DNA of 64,000 bases from Zygaena filipendulae (Eukaryota > Arthropoda > Insecta > Lepidoptera > Zygaenidae), in contig OU015662.1 in NCBI GenBank assembly GCA_907165275.2, positions 1,061,501 to 1,125,500 of the forward strand. Direction: 5' to 3'. The notes under the pieces were generated by a model. It saw only the letters and a program-made list of their open reading frames with translations, made no database searches and was not told the origin of the DNA. Both the position numbers and the translations under genes were made by a program. Below, in pieces: positions 34,701 to 43,642 of the stretch. Within the stretch, counting starts at the first letter, position 1. Every line of letters begins with the position of its first letter.

Positions 34701-37700
34701 GATTTTAACGAGACTTTCACTGGCAGATAGCTAATGTTATTAGAAGTAACTTACGCTAATTTTAATTTAGAACGAAAAAGGTTCTCGCTGGAATTCCGAA
34801 ACTCACGCGGGTGAAACCGCGCGGCACAGCTAGTTATATGTATATTAATATCTTTTGTCGCAACAGATCGCCGCTCTGCTCTCGAAGCCGCCGCCCAACT
34901 TCAACGCGTCCGAGCCGCCGCCGGGCTTCACCCCCGCCGCCCCCGCCGCCGCCACCCCCGCCACCCCCTCCGCCCCCGCAGGCTCCGCAGACCCGCAGCC
35001 CGCCCCCGCCCCCGCCGCCGCCGCCGGCCCCGACAAGCCCGACGACGAGCGGCCCAAGGGCGACAAGGAGCGCGACAAGCGCGACCGGGACCGCGACCGC
35101 GATCGGGACCGGCGCGACAACAAGGAGGGCGGGCGGCGCGACCGGGACCGGGACGCGCGCCGGGACCGGGACCGCGGCAGGGACAGAGACAGGTGAGGCG
35201 CGCGCGCGCACGCACGCACACACGGCCAGACAGACACATGCAGAGAGAGAGAGAGACACACAGGTGTGAAAGTGTGGGTGTTTGGATGTTTAGATGTTTG
35301 GATGTTTGTTACTCAATCACGCAAAAACGGCTGAACGGATTTGGATGAAATTTGGCATGCACGTTGTCAGGGGTACAGAAAAGGATATAGGGTACTTTTT
35401 ATCCCGGAATTCCCGCGGGAACTCCGAAATTACCGCGAGTGAATACCGCGGTTAATAATGCTTTGTTAAATTATTATTTAGTAGTGAAAGAATTTTCAAA
35501 ATCGGTTCAGTATATCCAGAAATTACCCCCTACAAACTCACAAACTTTTGCTCTTTATAATATTAGTATAGATATAAGTAGATAATATTACGCGCATATA
35601 CAAACTCAAAAGTGTTTAAATGTGCGCTGTTATAACCAACGTTATATTGTAATTTTTAAATTGTTCAATAAATAAATAAATAAGTCTCCCTGGGCATTCC
35701 GGAACACCGTCGAACCGTATACTATACCCGCTATTACGATAAATAATGCTCATTCGCTTGTGTTGTTGTGTTGTTCCCACCAGGGAGCGCGACGAGCGGC
35801 GCGACCGGGACCGCGAGCGCGGCGGCCGCGACCGCCGGGACCGCGACCGGGACCGGGACCGCGACCGCGACCGCGACCGGGACCGCTTCCCGCCCCGGGA
35901 GGCCAACAACAACACCGCCGCCAACAGGTGAGGCCCCGTCACAGGATATCGTAACATCGACAAGTGACCACTGCCCCCTTTGTGAAGTTGATAAAATGTT
36001 ATATTATAATCGTATAACGCATATAAAATAATTGAGGAATGAATAGTTAGTCACGTGGTCACGCAAAACTGGGACTTTTGATTGAACGACTTTACTTGAT
36101 GGGATCAAAAATAAAATTATAAATGTATAAATAAATAAAAAATTGAATAAAAAAAAATTAATAAATAATAAATTATTTAAAAAAAAAGGCATATGGTCGA
36201 ATTGACTATGGGTAAGTTTTGCGATGTCTTTGTCTAAAAACAGTGAAAGTGATTTCAAAAAAGCTGTACCATTGCCTATCCTTTAACAAAAAAATTGAAT
36301 TATTTAAAGTTTGTATAAACAAAATCAAACTTGCTACAGTAAGACTTTTATCTCCAAAATGTAGCGTCCAATCTCAATAATACGGGCTGAGGAGACGTAA
36401 ATCGAGTGTAATATAATATGACGACAATCGTTTAAACCTTCCTTCGTATGTGTCGCAGAGAGAGCCGCGACAAGTCGCCGCGCAGCACTAGTGCGTCGGA
36501 GGGCAACGAGAAGTCGCTGCAGGACCGCCTGTGGGAGATGGCCAACGGCAAGCCGCGCGGGGACGAGCGGGACAAGCGGGACGACGCCGCCAGGGACGCG
36601 CCGCGCCACGACGAGCGGGACAAGGGTGAGTGCGGGGAGGGGGGGCGGGACGGGCGGGACGACGCCGCCAGGGACGCGCCGCGCCACGACGAGCGGGACA
36701 AGGGTGAGTGCGGGGAGGGGGGGCGGGACGGGCGGGACGACGCCGCCAGGGACGCGCCGCGCCACGACGAGCGGGACAAGGGTGAGTGCGGGGAGGGGGG
36801 GCGGGACGGGCGGGACGACGCCGCCAGGGACGCGCCGCGCCACGACGAGCGGGACAAGGGTGAGTGCGGGGAGGGGGGGCGGGACGGGCGGGACGACGCC
36901 GCCAGGGACGCGCCGCGCCACGACGAGCGGGACAAGGGTGAGTGCGGGGAGGGGGGGCGGGACGGGACGGGCGGGACGACGCCGCCAGGGACGCGCCGCG
37001 CCACGACGAGCGGGACAAGGGTGAGTGCGGGGAGGGGGGGCGGGACGGGCGGGACGACGCCGCCAGGGACGCGCCGCGCCACGACGAGCGGGACAAGGGT
37101 GAGTGCGGGGAGGGGGGGCGGGACGGGCGGGACGACGCCGCCAGGGACGCGCCGCGCCAAGACGAGCGGGACAAGGGTGAGTGCGGGGAGGGGGGGCGGG
37201 ACGGGCGGGACGACGCCGCCAGGGACGCGCCGCGCCACGACGAGCGGGACAAGGGTGAGGGCGGGGAGGGGGGGCGGGACGGGACGGGCGGGACGACGCC
37301 GCCAGGGACGCGCCGCGCCACGACGAGCGGGACAAGGGTGAGTGCGGGGAGGGGGGCGGGACGGGACGGGCGGGACGACGCCGCCAGGGACGCGCCGCGC
37401 CACGACGAGCGGGACAAGGGTGAGTGCGGGGAGGGGGGGCGGGACGGGACGGGCGGGACGACGCCGCCAGGGACGCGCCGCGCCACGACGAGCGGGACAA
37501 GGGTGAGTGCGGGGAGGGGGGCGGGACGGGACGGGCGGGACGACGCCGCCAGGGACGCGCCGCGCCACGACGAGCGGGACAAGGGTGAGTGCGGGGAGGG
37601 GGGGCGGGACGGGCGGGACGACGCCGCCAGGGACGCGCCGCGCCACGACGAGCGGGACAAGGGTGAGTGCGGGGAGGGGGGGCGGGACGGGCGGGACGAC

Positions 37701-40700
37701 GCCGCCAGGGACGCGCCGCGCCACGACGAGCGGGACAAGGGTGAGTGCGGGGAGGGGGGGCGGGACGGGACGGGCGGGACGACGCCGCCAGGGACGCGCC
37801 GCGCCACGACGAGCGGGACAAGGGTGAGTGCGGGGAGGGGGGCGGGACGGGACGGGCGGGACGACGCCGCCAGGGACGCGCCGCGCCACGACGAGCGGGA
37901 CAAGGGTGAGTGCGGGGAGGGGGGGCGGGACGACGCCGCCAGGGACGCGCCGCGCCACGACGAGCGGGACAAGGGTGAGTGCGGGGAGGGGGGGCGGGAC
38001 GGGCGGGACGACGCCGCCAGGGACGCGCCGCGCCACGACGAGCGGGACAAGGGTGAGTGCGGGGAGGGGCGGGACGGGCGGGACGACGCCGCCAGGGACG
38101 CGCCGCGCCACGACGAGCGGGACAAGGGTGAGTGCGGGGAGGGGGGGGCGGGACGGGCGGGACGACGCCGCCAGGGACGCGCCGCGCCACGACGAGCGGG
38201 ACAAGAGTGAGTGCGGGGAGGGGGGGGCGGGACGACGCCGCCAGGGACGCGCCGCGCCACGACGAGCGGGACAAGGGTGAGTGCGGGGAGGGGGGGGCGG
38301 GACGGGCGGGACGACGCCGCCAGGGACGCGCCGCGCCACGACGAGCGGGACAAGGGTGAGTGCGGGGAGGGGGGGGCGGGACGGGCGGGACGACGCCGCC
38401 AGGGACGCGCCGCGCCACGACGAGCGGGACAAGGGTGAGTGCGGGGAGGGGGGGGCGGGACGGGCGGGACGACGCCGCCAGGGACGCGCCGCGCCACGAC
38501 GAGCGGGACAAGGGTGAGTGCGGGGAGGGGGGGCGGGACGGGCGGGACGACGCCGCCAGGGACGCGCCGCGCCACGACGAGCGGGACAAGGGTGAGTGCG
38601 GGGAGGGGGGGGCGGGACGGGCGGGACGACGCCGCCAGGGACGCGCCGCGCCACGACGAGCGGGACAAGGGTGAGTGCGGGGAGGGGGGGGCGGGACGGG
38701 CGGGACGACGCCGCCAGGGACGCGCCGCGCCACGACGAGCGGGACAAGGGTGAGTGCGGGGAGGGGGGGGCGGGATGGGCGGGACGACGCCGCCAGGGAC
38801 GCGCCGCGCCACGACGAGCGGGACAAGGGTGAGTGCGGGGAGGGGGGGGCGGGACGGGCGGGACGACGCCGCCAGGGACGCGCCGCGCCACGACGAGCGG
38901 GACAAGGGTGAGTGCGGGGAGGGGGGGGCGGGACGGGCGGGACGACGCCGCCAGGGACGCGCCGCGCCACGACGAGCGGGACAAGGGTGAGTGCGGGGAG
39001 GGGCGGGACGGGCGGGACGACGCCGCCAGGGACGCGCCGCGCCACGACGAGCGGGACAAGGGTGAGTGCGGGGAGGGGGGGGGCGGGACGGGCGGGACGA
39101 CGCCGCCAGGGACGCGCCGCGCCACGACGAGCGGGACAAGGGTGAGTGCGGGGAGGGGGGGGCGGGACGGGCGGGACGACGCCGCCAGGGACGCGCCGCG
39201 CCACGACGAGCGGGACAAGGGTGAGTGCGGGGAGGGGGGGGGCGAGACGGGCGGGACGACGCCGCCAGGGACGCGCCGCGCCACGACGAGCGGGACAAGG
39301 GTGAGTGCGGGGAGGGGGGGCGGGACGGGCGGGACGACGCCGCCAGGGACGCGCCGCGCCACGACGAGCGGGACAAGGGTGAGTGCGGGGAGGGGGGGGC
39401 GGGACGGGCGGGACGACGCCGCCAGGGACGCGCCGCGCCACGACGAGCGGGACAAGGGTGAGTGCGGGGAGGGGGGGACGGGACGGGCGGGACGACGCCG
39501 CCAGGGACGCGCCGCGCCACGACGAGCGGGACAAGGGTGAGTGCGGGGAGGGGCGGGACGGGCGGGACGACGCCGCCAGGGACGCGCCGCGCCACGACGA
39601 GCGGGACAAGGGTGAGTGCGGGGAGGGGCGGGACGGGCGGGACGACGCCGCCAGGGACGCGCCGCGCCACGACGAGCGGGACAAGGGTGAGTGCGGGGGG
39701 GGCGGGACCAGGGTAGGTGCAGGGAGGAGCGGGGGACCAAAGTAGGTGCGAATAGTCGGGAGAGAGGAGGGTGACCGGCCATGCGCGCTGTGGGAACTCG
39801 TCAACATGTCCGATCTCTAGTCGCGCTCGGTCGCTGTGAGTGATGAGTCCCCTCCGCGGGCGCCGTGTCGGGCGCGAGCTGACCGCGCGGTCCCGTTGCA
39901 GGCGGCGAGCGGTCCCCGGGTGCGCCGCGCGCGGACGGCGGGTGGGCGCGCGCCCCCGGCCCCGGCGCCGGCCCCGGCGGCGCGCCCCCCGCCGCGCCCA
40001 CCGCCGCCGCGCCGCCCCCGCCTCCACCGCACGGCGCCCACCAGCAACATCCGCCCGCGATGCCGATGTTCAGACCTGGTGAGTAAACATCACACAGAAA
40101 GAATAATGTATTTACTAGCTGTTCCCCGCGGTTCCACCGGCGGTAATTTCGGAGTTCCCGCGGGAATTCCGGGCTAAAATATAGCCTATGTTACTCAGGG
40201 ATAATATAGCATGCTAATGATGAAAGAATTTTTGAAATAGTTCAGTAGTTTTTGAGTTAAATTGTAACAAACAAACGAAAAGTTGAATCTTCCCCTTTTT
40301 TATTAGTTTATATTTATTGAACGCCAACATAATGTGTACAAGAGCAAGAAAAATATCACAACAAAAATGCGCTAAGTGATAGTACAAATTACAAAATATA
40401 ATACAACTGTTGCATAATGAGAGGTATTTAAAACACAAATGAGGGTTTATTACATGAGGCGAAGTCGATTGTAATAGGATCACATGAGTGTTTTCATACC
40501 TAATTATATACAGTTGCATACAAGACTTTTTCTACACCCATGATATAAATCCTCTATAAAAGGTTCTGAAACATTGTGTGTACTACTCTATACTAACTAT
40601 AGGTACTTTAGAAAATGATGTATGTAATCTTGGTACCTACGCCTTTTTCTATTATTTTTTCGACGTTTCTAGTAATATAATTGATTAGAAATGTTCTTTA

Positions 40701-43642
40701 CTACATTAGAAATATCTGGTGGTGTGTTATTAAAGCTTGTATCTCACTTATTTCCGTAAACAATTAAGCAATGATTTTTGCAATACAATATCGAACAAAA
40801 ATGGCGGTATGCGACGTGAATTCGAATAACCTAATATAAGTTTTTTTTTCTAAATTTACGGACTTGAAACGCGCGTGCATTACAATGTGTTCTTTTTTTG
40901 AATTCGAGTTGCATAGTAAAATTCAGATTACAAGTTATAAGTTTTTTGGCGGGCTTCGTAGATGACGCTTCGGCCATTTATTTTCGTGTCAATGAAAAAT
41001 TGTTAAAAGTGGATTTTGTTGTGTTTGGTGGTGCTGTATTGGACAATAATTTTCACAGTGTCAGTTTTTTGTGTGCTCAAGAAGATATATGACATTTCGA
41101 ACTGATTTCTTCGGTACCCTCAAGAGCTCCGAGAAAGTTCTTGTAGTCTATTCAGTGCCATGGCCTACATGTTCATGCCGTAATGTTCATGATGTTAAAC
41201 GCTAATTTGTGCATTTAACTAACCTATTTTACCTACTTGAAACTGGCTAAATGCATTATATGCGAAAGCCAATAAGAGGAAGAAAGAGCACTATAACACC
41301 TGGCTGGCTGTTTAATGTTGGCAATAAGCTGATTCAGAAACTGTTATGGAAGATTAGGGATGTGGACTACTTTTGAAAATCAAAACTCTAATTAGTCCGT
41401 CAGTTAGAAAATAAAAAAACAATAGACACGTATTTTTTGCTTTTTTAAATAAATTAAAATATACAGAGATAAAGCGCATTAAAGTTTAGGATGAGGAGGT
41501 CGTGACGTCACTAACCGCAAAACCACCATACAAACTGTCAGAATAGTGACGTCACGCGAAATTTTAACTCAATATATCGCCGTTATTTTTTGATTACGTA
41601 AAAAAAGAAAAAATACGTGTCCAATATATTTTAATAATCTACAAGACGGACTAAAAATAAAAATTAGTCAACATGCCCTTTGTAGCATTGGGGTCGATAA
41701 ACGAATTCATTGAACAAATTGTTTGTTTGTTACGCTTTAATGGCTCCACCGATCATCGCGAAATTTTGTCCACACGTCGTCAGGGGTACAGAGAATGATA
41801 TATGGTACTTTTTATCCCGGAATTTCCGCGGGAACTCCGAAATTGACGTGGGTGAAACTGCGAGGAACAGGTAGTGGGAAATCTCAGACGAAATAAAAAC
41901 TAAAGACGGAACGTCTCGAACAACGAGCTGAAGCCGGTTGCGTATGCATGTGGTGACTAGGAAAGTGTATGGATATGCAAAGTTTACCTACTTAGAATTT
42001 ATGGTGTCTTTTTCTTGAAAGTGTGTGCGTGTTTCTGTGTACATGCACGGCGATGGTGTCTTTTTTCTGGCTTCACTTGTTTGTTCTACGCGTTCCGTAT
42101 TTAGTTTTTATTTGGTCTGAGGTGGGAAATAAATAAAAGATGCTTAATAAATATATCTTAATATCTCGTTACTCTCTGACGGGATTCGAGCTCTAAAGGC
42201 CCGAGTTCGATTCCGGGGCGTGCTTTGTGTGTTCCATCCGTAGCTGCGTAGTCGAGTAGTTTTGCTGTCGTTTGCACACAAACATAAAGGCTACTTTGCT
42301 TTGCAGAGATGAGAATGAGAGGGCCGCCTCGACAGCCACTGAGAGGTATGAGTCTCGCGCACCCGGCGCACCCGGCGCCCGCGACGCGTGCTCGGCGCGC
42401 CGGCCGCGGCCACACTGACGCGCTCGCTCTGTTGCAGGTTGGCTGGAGGCGGGCGCGCCCCCCGGCCCCGGCCCCGGCCCCGGCCCCTTCGGCCCGCGCT
42501 TCCCCGGAATGGGCGGGCCCTTCCGGCCGCCCTTCGACGGCGGACCCCTGTTCGACGGCCCGCCGCGGTTCGAGCGGCCGCCCTTCAACAGAATGCCGTT
42601 CGACGGGCTCAACAGGCCGCCCTTCGACGGCCCGCCCCGGCCGCCGTTCGACGGGCCGCCCCCCTTCGACGGGCCCCCGCCGCCGTTCGACGGCCCGCCG
42701 CGGCCGTTCGACGGCCCGCCCCGGTTCGACGGGCCGCCGGAGTTCTTCGACAGAAACAACCGGCGATTCGACGAGCGCGACGACTTCCACGAGCGCGGCT
42801 GGAACGGCGACCGCGAGCGCGACTGGGACCGGCGCGGCGAGTGGGACGAGCGGCGGCGCGACCGCCGGCCGCCGCCGCGCGAGCCCGACGAGCGCTTCCG
42901 GGAGCGCCCCGAGCGGCGGAGGCCCTTCGAGGAGCGCGCCGAGCGCGAGCGCGACCGCGACCGTGACCGCAGCCGCCCGCCGCGCGACGAGCGTCGGGAG
43001 CGCCGCGACAGCCGCAAGTCGCGCTGGGGCGCCGCCGACGGGCCGCAAGAGGAGGGCGCCCCCGACGACATGCGCCAGGGGAGCGCCGCTGACGAGGTAC
43101 GAGAGGGGGCGCCCGCCGACGACGCGCGGGAGGGGAGCATCGCTGAGGATGTGCGAGAGGGGGGCGCCGCCGGTGAAGGGCGGGAGGGGGGCGTCACCGA
43201 TGACATGCGAGAGGGAGACGTCGCCGACGATGTGCGAGAGGGAGATGTCGCCGACGATATGCGGGAAGAGGCCGCCGCCGACGACGCGCGGGAGGAAAGC
43301 GCCCCAGACGACAGGGGCGACGCCGGGGGGACACCCGCTGAGGGAAGAGATGACGGGGAAACCGCCCCCGAGCGCGCTCTACAGAAAGAAACTAGAGACG
43401 ACGAGGAACCCGAACAAACTACACATGAAATGGACTATCAGGACGATAGCGATCGGGGCGTAGAGCGGGACGGCAGTCCGGGCGCGGAGGGGGGCGGCGA
43501 CGTCGCGCGGCCCCCCTCGGCGCTGGGCGACGCCGACGACGGCGGCCTCGCAGGCGTGAGCGGGGCCGGCGGCGCGGCGCCCGACGGCCCCCCGCCCGAG
43601 CCGGCCGAGCCGGGGGCGGGGGGCGGCAGTCCCGGCGCCTGA
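19214..43642 (+). CDS. SCAF8: SR-related CTD-associated factor, SCAF4/SCAF8 type
   Basis: There are 23 coding exons: 19214-19249, 19325-19615, 20512-20647, 21025-21125, 21812-22035, 23583-23664, 24813-24878, 26197-26318, 27232-27360, 27994-28106, 28712-28912, 29635-29834, 30652-30911, 31508-31563, 32418-32483, 33343-33485, 34260-34370, 34867-35192, 35784-35927, 36459-36625, 39902-40078, 42307-42345, 42438-43642. They join in frame to 1464 residues. The order is an N-terminal CID (1-140; KPPISKAKM, IDSIVRQSRHQFG, VLNLWQKNNVF); FNRKLLNDFEYESEDE (about 202-217); an RS stretch (about 355-400); KKGLPPIKKENLSVCSTTLWVG leading into an RRM (433-505; RNP1 GCAFVVME) and the family-specific WKDYWEAELGVAYLPW; then a MPPGA proline region, an RD/RE-rich part, PPFDGPP repeats and acidic 11-residue repeats. 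SCAF4/8 bind the phosphorylated Pol II CTD and suppress early poly(A) site use. Exon 20 ends in the donor array at 36.6-39.7 kb. SCAF4 versus SCAF8 is not resolved. Confidence 0.93.
21480..21680. mobile_element. MITE, GGACGCAGATAAGCAAT family, degenerate copy
   Basis: GGATGAGCAATAGTGTG at the left and ATTGCTTGTCC at the right enclose the family core TTATAGCGGCATTTTGTGTC. It lies in SCAF intron 4, just downstream of a worn Helitron fragment (about 21225-21370). Confidence 0.6.
22098..22260 (+). repeat. Minisatellite of about 16-bp units in SCAF intron 5
   Basis: About ten imperfect units of the type GCGTGAGGGTGATGTC start 60 bases after the donor at 22036. Each unit contains a GTGAGG or GTGATG string that resembles a 5' splice site. 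Confidence 0.85.
22285..23340. mobile_element. Inverted-repeat element carrying a nested insertion
   Basis: The ends AATGGGCATGATGACA and, inversely, AATGGGCATGACAACT bracket sequence that matches 41356-41690 (GCATTAAAGTT, GTGACGTCA/CGACGTCA, TATCGCCGTTAT). In this copy an unrelated 756-bp element (22530-23285) has inserted near the right end. Confidence 0.65.
22530..23285. mobile_element. hAT-like non-autonomous element with GC-rich ends
   Basis: The ends GGCAGTGCCTCCGCAGCCGG and, read inversely, GGTAGTGCCTCCGCAGCCGG are flanked by an 8-9 bp direct repeat (T)TTTTATTA at 22521-22529 and 23286-23294. Near the left end CAGCCGGCGCCGGCCG is repeated three to four times. The interior has no transposase. 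A target duplication of 8 bp points to the hAT superfamily. Confidence 0.7.
23762..24416 (+). mobile_element. 5'-truncated LINE (non-LTR) 3' end
   Basis: The open frame 23789-23977 ends in FVVTAVRLWNGLPVELRKC and FKSRVRSHFL, the usual C-terminus of jockey/CR1-like reverse transcriptase proteins. A 3' UTR with GTATGTAT microsatellite follows, then AATAAAGAATAAATAAATAA as a simple-repeat tail at about 24394-24416. It lies in SCAF intron 6, in the sense direction. Confidence 0.7.
24415..24620 (-). mobile_element. Helitron-like copy directly after the LINE tail
   Basis: On the minus strand it ends in a hairpin ACCGCGGGTGGAACCACGG and a degenerate CTAT terminus. Its outer edge coincides with the LINE tail, so one element probably used the other's edge as target. 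Confidence 0.6.
25265..25550 (+). mobile_element. Helitron-like element (AATCACGTGTCACG subfamily)
   Basis: It begins TCTTAATATATATAAATC after an A. It ends with a hairpin near CCGCGG...CGCG and GGACAGCTAG followed by T. The same 5' subfamily occurs at 32848. A worn fragment of another copy is at about 24945-25100. Confidence 0.75.
25600..25762 (+). mobile_element. Possible LINE 3' end with TTGATTGA tail
   Basis: Short GT-rich sequence ends in CAATAAAGAATACTTGATTG, a poly(A)-signal-like string followed by a short repeated tail as in several insect LINEs. No coding part remains, so the assignment is tentative. Confidence 0.4.
26430..26620 (-). mobile_element. Complete short Helitron-like element
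   Basis: On the minus strand it starts TCCTACTAATATTACAAATG and ends CCGCGGGTGAAACCGCGG, GGCACAG, CTAG. It is flanked by A and T. It sits in SCAF intron 8, 112 bp after the exon-8 donor. Confidence 0.85.
26825..26916. mobile_element. Partial MITE end (GGACGCAGATAAGCAAT family)
   Basis: CAATAAAGCATTCTGTATC and GTTATCATGTTATTGCTTA match the right end of the full copies. The other end is absent. Confidence 0.55.
27399..27443 (+). repeat. TTTA tetranucleotide microsatellite
   Basis: About eleven TTTA units lie 40 bases downstream of the RS-domain exon donor of SCAF. They run into a Helitron copy. Confidence 0.95.
27446..27628 (-). mobile_element. Helitron-like copy in SCAF intron 9
   Basis: On the minus strand it starts TCTATACCAATATTATAATG. 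The terminal CTAG at 27446-27449 follows a GC-rich hairpin with a small deletion. Confidence 0.7.
28123..28324 (-). mobile_element. Helitron-like copy right after SCAF exon 10
   Basis: On the minus strand it starts TCTCTGCTAATATTATAAAT and ends in a degenerate hairpin and CTTG. Its edge is only 16 bases beyond the exon-10 donor. Confidence 0.65.
28669..28710 (+). repeat. (TG)n(TGCG)n tract replacing a polypyrimidine tract
   Basis: About nine TG units followed by five TGCG units run directly into the acceptor CCGCAG of SCAF exon 11, the exon that encodes most of the RRM. The usual pyrimidine run is missing. Confidence 0.9.
29855..30235 (+). repeat. CACATCTACAATACA minisatellite
   Basis: Many imperfect 20-30 bp units of ACACACCACACATCTACAAT type fill SCAF intron 12 from just after the donor to the next Helitron. 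Confidence 0.9.
30242..30527 (+). mobile_element. Helitron-like element, same subfamily as the RpS3-bearing one
   Basis: It starts TCTTTTATACTATAATAAAAG and shares AGTAGAATCCGCGATTCTG with the element at 60603. It ends GAAACCGCGGGGCACAGCTAG followed by T. At 286 bp with no cargo, it is the empty counterpart of 60603-61917. Confidence 0.8.
31184..31447. mobile_element. Half element of the GGGTACTTG family
   Basis: This is the reverse-complement match to 458-733, ending TTTCATGCAAGTACCCT. It includes GTGACGTCATGTGTCAAGC. Located in SCAF intron 13. Confidence 0.6.
31570..32118 (-). mobile_element. Two or three worn Helitron-like copies in tandem
   Basis: One copy occupies about 31580-31750 (CCCGCGGTAATATCGGAG, GCGAACAACC). 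A second starts at CTAG 31825 and contains the GATAAAAGTAC core twice (about 31885 and 31998), so it looks like two merged copies. The right edge abuts a MITE at 32119. Confidence 0.55.
32119..32353 (-). mobile_element. MITE, GGACGCAGATAAGCAAT family, left of SCAF exon 15
   Basis: It starts GGACGCAGATAAGCAATAAC and ends ATTGCTTATCTATGTCC, giving inverted ends. It is in opposite orientation to the copy at 32544, and the two bracket the 66-bp exon 32418-32483. Confidence 0.8.
32544..32841 (+). mobile_element. MITE, GGACGCAGATAAGCAAT family, right of SCAF exon 15
   Basis: It starts GGACATAGATAAGCAATAG and ends TGTTATTGCTTATCTGCGTC plus C. The longest copy (298 bp) carries an extra AGAATACACTTTATTG insertion. 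It starts 60 bases after the exon-15 donor. Confidence 0.85.
32848..33060 (+). mobile_element. Helitron-like element, 3' end degraded
   Basis: It starts TCTAATATATATAAATCACG, as at 25265. The sequence decays after CGAAATTACCGAGAGTG, so the terminal hairpin and CTAG are not present. Confidence 0.65.
33601..33809 (+). mobile_element. Complete 209-bp Helitron-like element
   Basis: It starts TCTATACTAATATTATAAAG after an A. It ends CCGCGGGTAAAACCGCGG, AGGACAG, CTAG. The next base is already the first T of another element (33810). Confidence 0.85.
33810..34152 (+). mobile_element. Second Helitron-like element abutting the first
   Basis: It starts TCTAAATATATAAAAAGC exactly where the previous element ends. 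It has a different 5' region with CCCCTAAGGGGGTAA repeats and ends CCGCGGGTGAAACCGCAGG...GGCTAG. Both lie in SCAF intron 16. Confidence 0.75.
34599..34833 (+). mobile_element. Complete Helitron-like element 33 bp before an exon
   Basis: It starts TCTATATATATAAATAAAAT after an A. It ends ACGCGGGTGAAACCGCGCGG, CACAGCTAG followed by T. SCAF exon 18 begins at 34867, so the element supplies part of the region where the branch point should lie. Confidence 0.8.
35290..35455 (+). mobile_element. Helitron-like fragment in SCAF intron 18
   Basis: It contains GATGTTTGTTACTCAATC, GCATGCACGTTGTCAGGGG and the end CCGCGAGTGAATACCGCGG. The terminal CTAG has been lost. A second worn piece follows to about 35580, then a short AATAAATAAATAAATAAG tail near 35668. 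Confidence 0.55.
36580..39700 (+). repeat. Tandem array of about 40 exon-end/5' splice site units
   Basis: The unit is mostly 78, 79 or 83 bp. It contains the last 45 coding bases of SCAF exon 20 (DDAARDAPRHDERDK), then the donor GGTGAGTGCGG, then a G-rich run [17 protein letters not shown] counted about 40 donor-like sites from 36626 to 39686. Only two depart from GGGTGAGT: GGGTGAGG at 37255 and GAGTGAGT at 38207. Units differ mainly in G-run length and by an optional extra GGGAC. The first four units are 78 bp and so keep reading frame. Later 79- and 83-bp units shift it. Because both strands lack stop codons here, very long minus-strand open frames appear, but they are by-products of the repeat. 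Confidence 0.97.
40115..40290 (-). mobile_element. Helitron-like copy after SCAF exon 21
   Basis: CTAG at 40115 is followed by CTGTTCCCCGCGGTTCCACC and GGAATTCCGGG. The 5' end on the minus strand is not clear. Confidence 0.6.
41356..41690. mobile_element. Inverted-repeat element, uninterrupted relative of 22285-23340
   Basis: The ends AGGGATGTGGACTA and, inversely, AGGGCATGTTGACTA enclose GTGACGTCAC strings and CAATATATCGCCGTTA. At the spot where 22530-23285 is inserted in the other copy, this one reads straight through (TTTTAATAATCTACAAGAC). Confidence 0.65.
41715..41874 (+). mobile_element. Helitron-like fragment
   Basis: It carries CGCGAAATTTTGTCCAC, GTCAGGGGTACAG and GGGTGAAACTGCGAGGAACAG with a degenerate GTAG end. 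Its edge adjoins the target duplication of the MITE at 41883. Confidence 0.55.
41883..42122 (-). mobile_element. MITE with CCTCAGACCAAATAAAAA ends and 8-bp target duplication
   Basis: The inverted ends CTCAGACGAAATAAAAACTA and, inversely, CCTCAGACCAAATAAAAACT enclose 240 bp. TGGGAAAT is repeated exactly on both sides (41875-41882 and 42123-42130). A second, inverted copy is at 52608-52947. The 8-bp duplication suggests a hAT-type element. Confidence 0.85.
43065..43315 (+). repeat. Coding repeat for acidic 11-residue units at the SCAF C-terminus
   Basis: About eight units of the type DDVREGDVA / ADDAREGSIA follow one another in exon 23. The codons vary more than the residues, unlike the array at 36.6 kb, so this repeat is older or under protein-level constraint. 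Confidence 0.8.

Noticed and set aside
36448..39745. Plus-strand open frames running through the array (for example 36448-37341 and 36942-38210)
   Set aside because: The first part is the real exon 20. The continuation is intron repeat read through the donors and shifts frame at 79- and 83-bp units. It was kept as a repeat, not as coding sequence.
36334..40027. Three overlapping minus-strand open frames of more than 1100 codons (proline/arginine-rich repeats)
   Set aside because: They exist only because the tandem unit lacks stop codons on that strand in any frame. The plus strand explains the sequence as SCAF exon 20 plus donor repeats, and no known family matches.
42158..43206. Minus-strand open frames of about 300 codons opposite the last SCAF exon
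   Set aside because: Mirror frames of a GC-rich RD/FDGPP-coding exon, with no domain and no splice logic.
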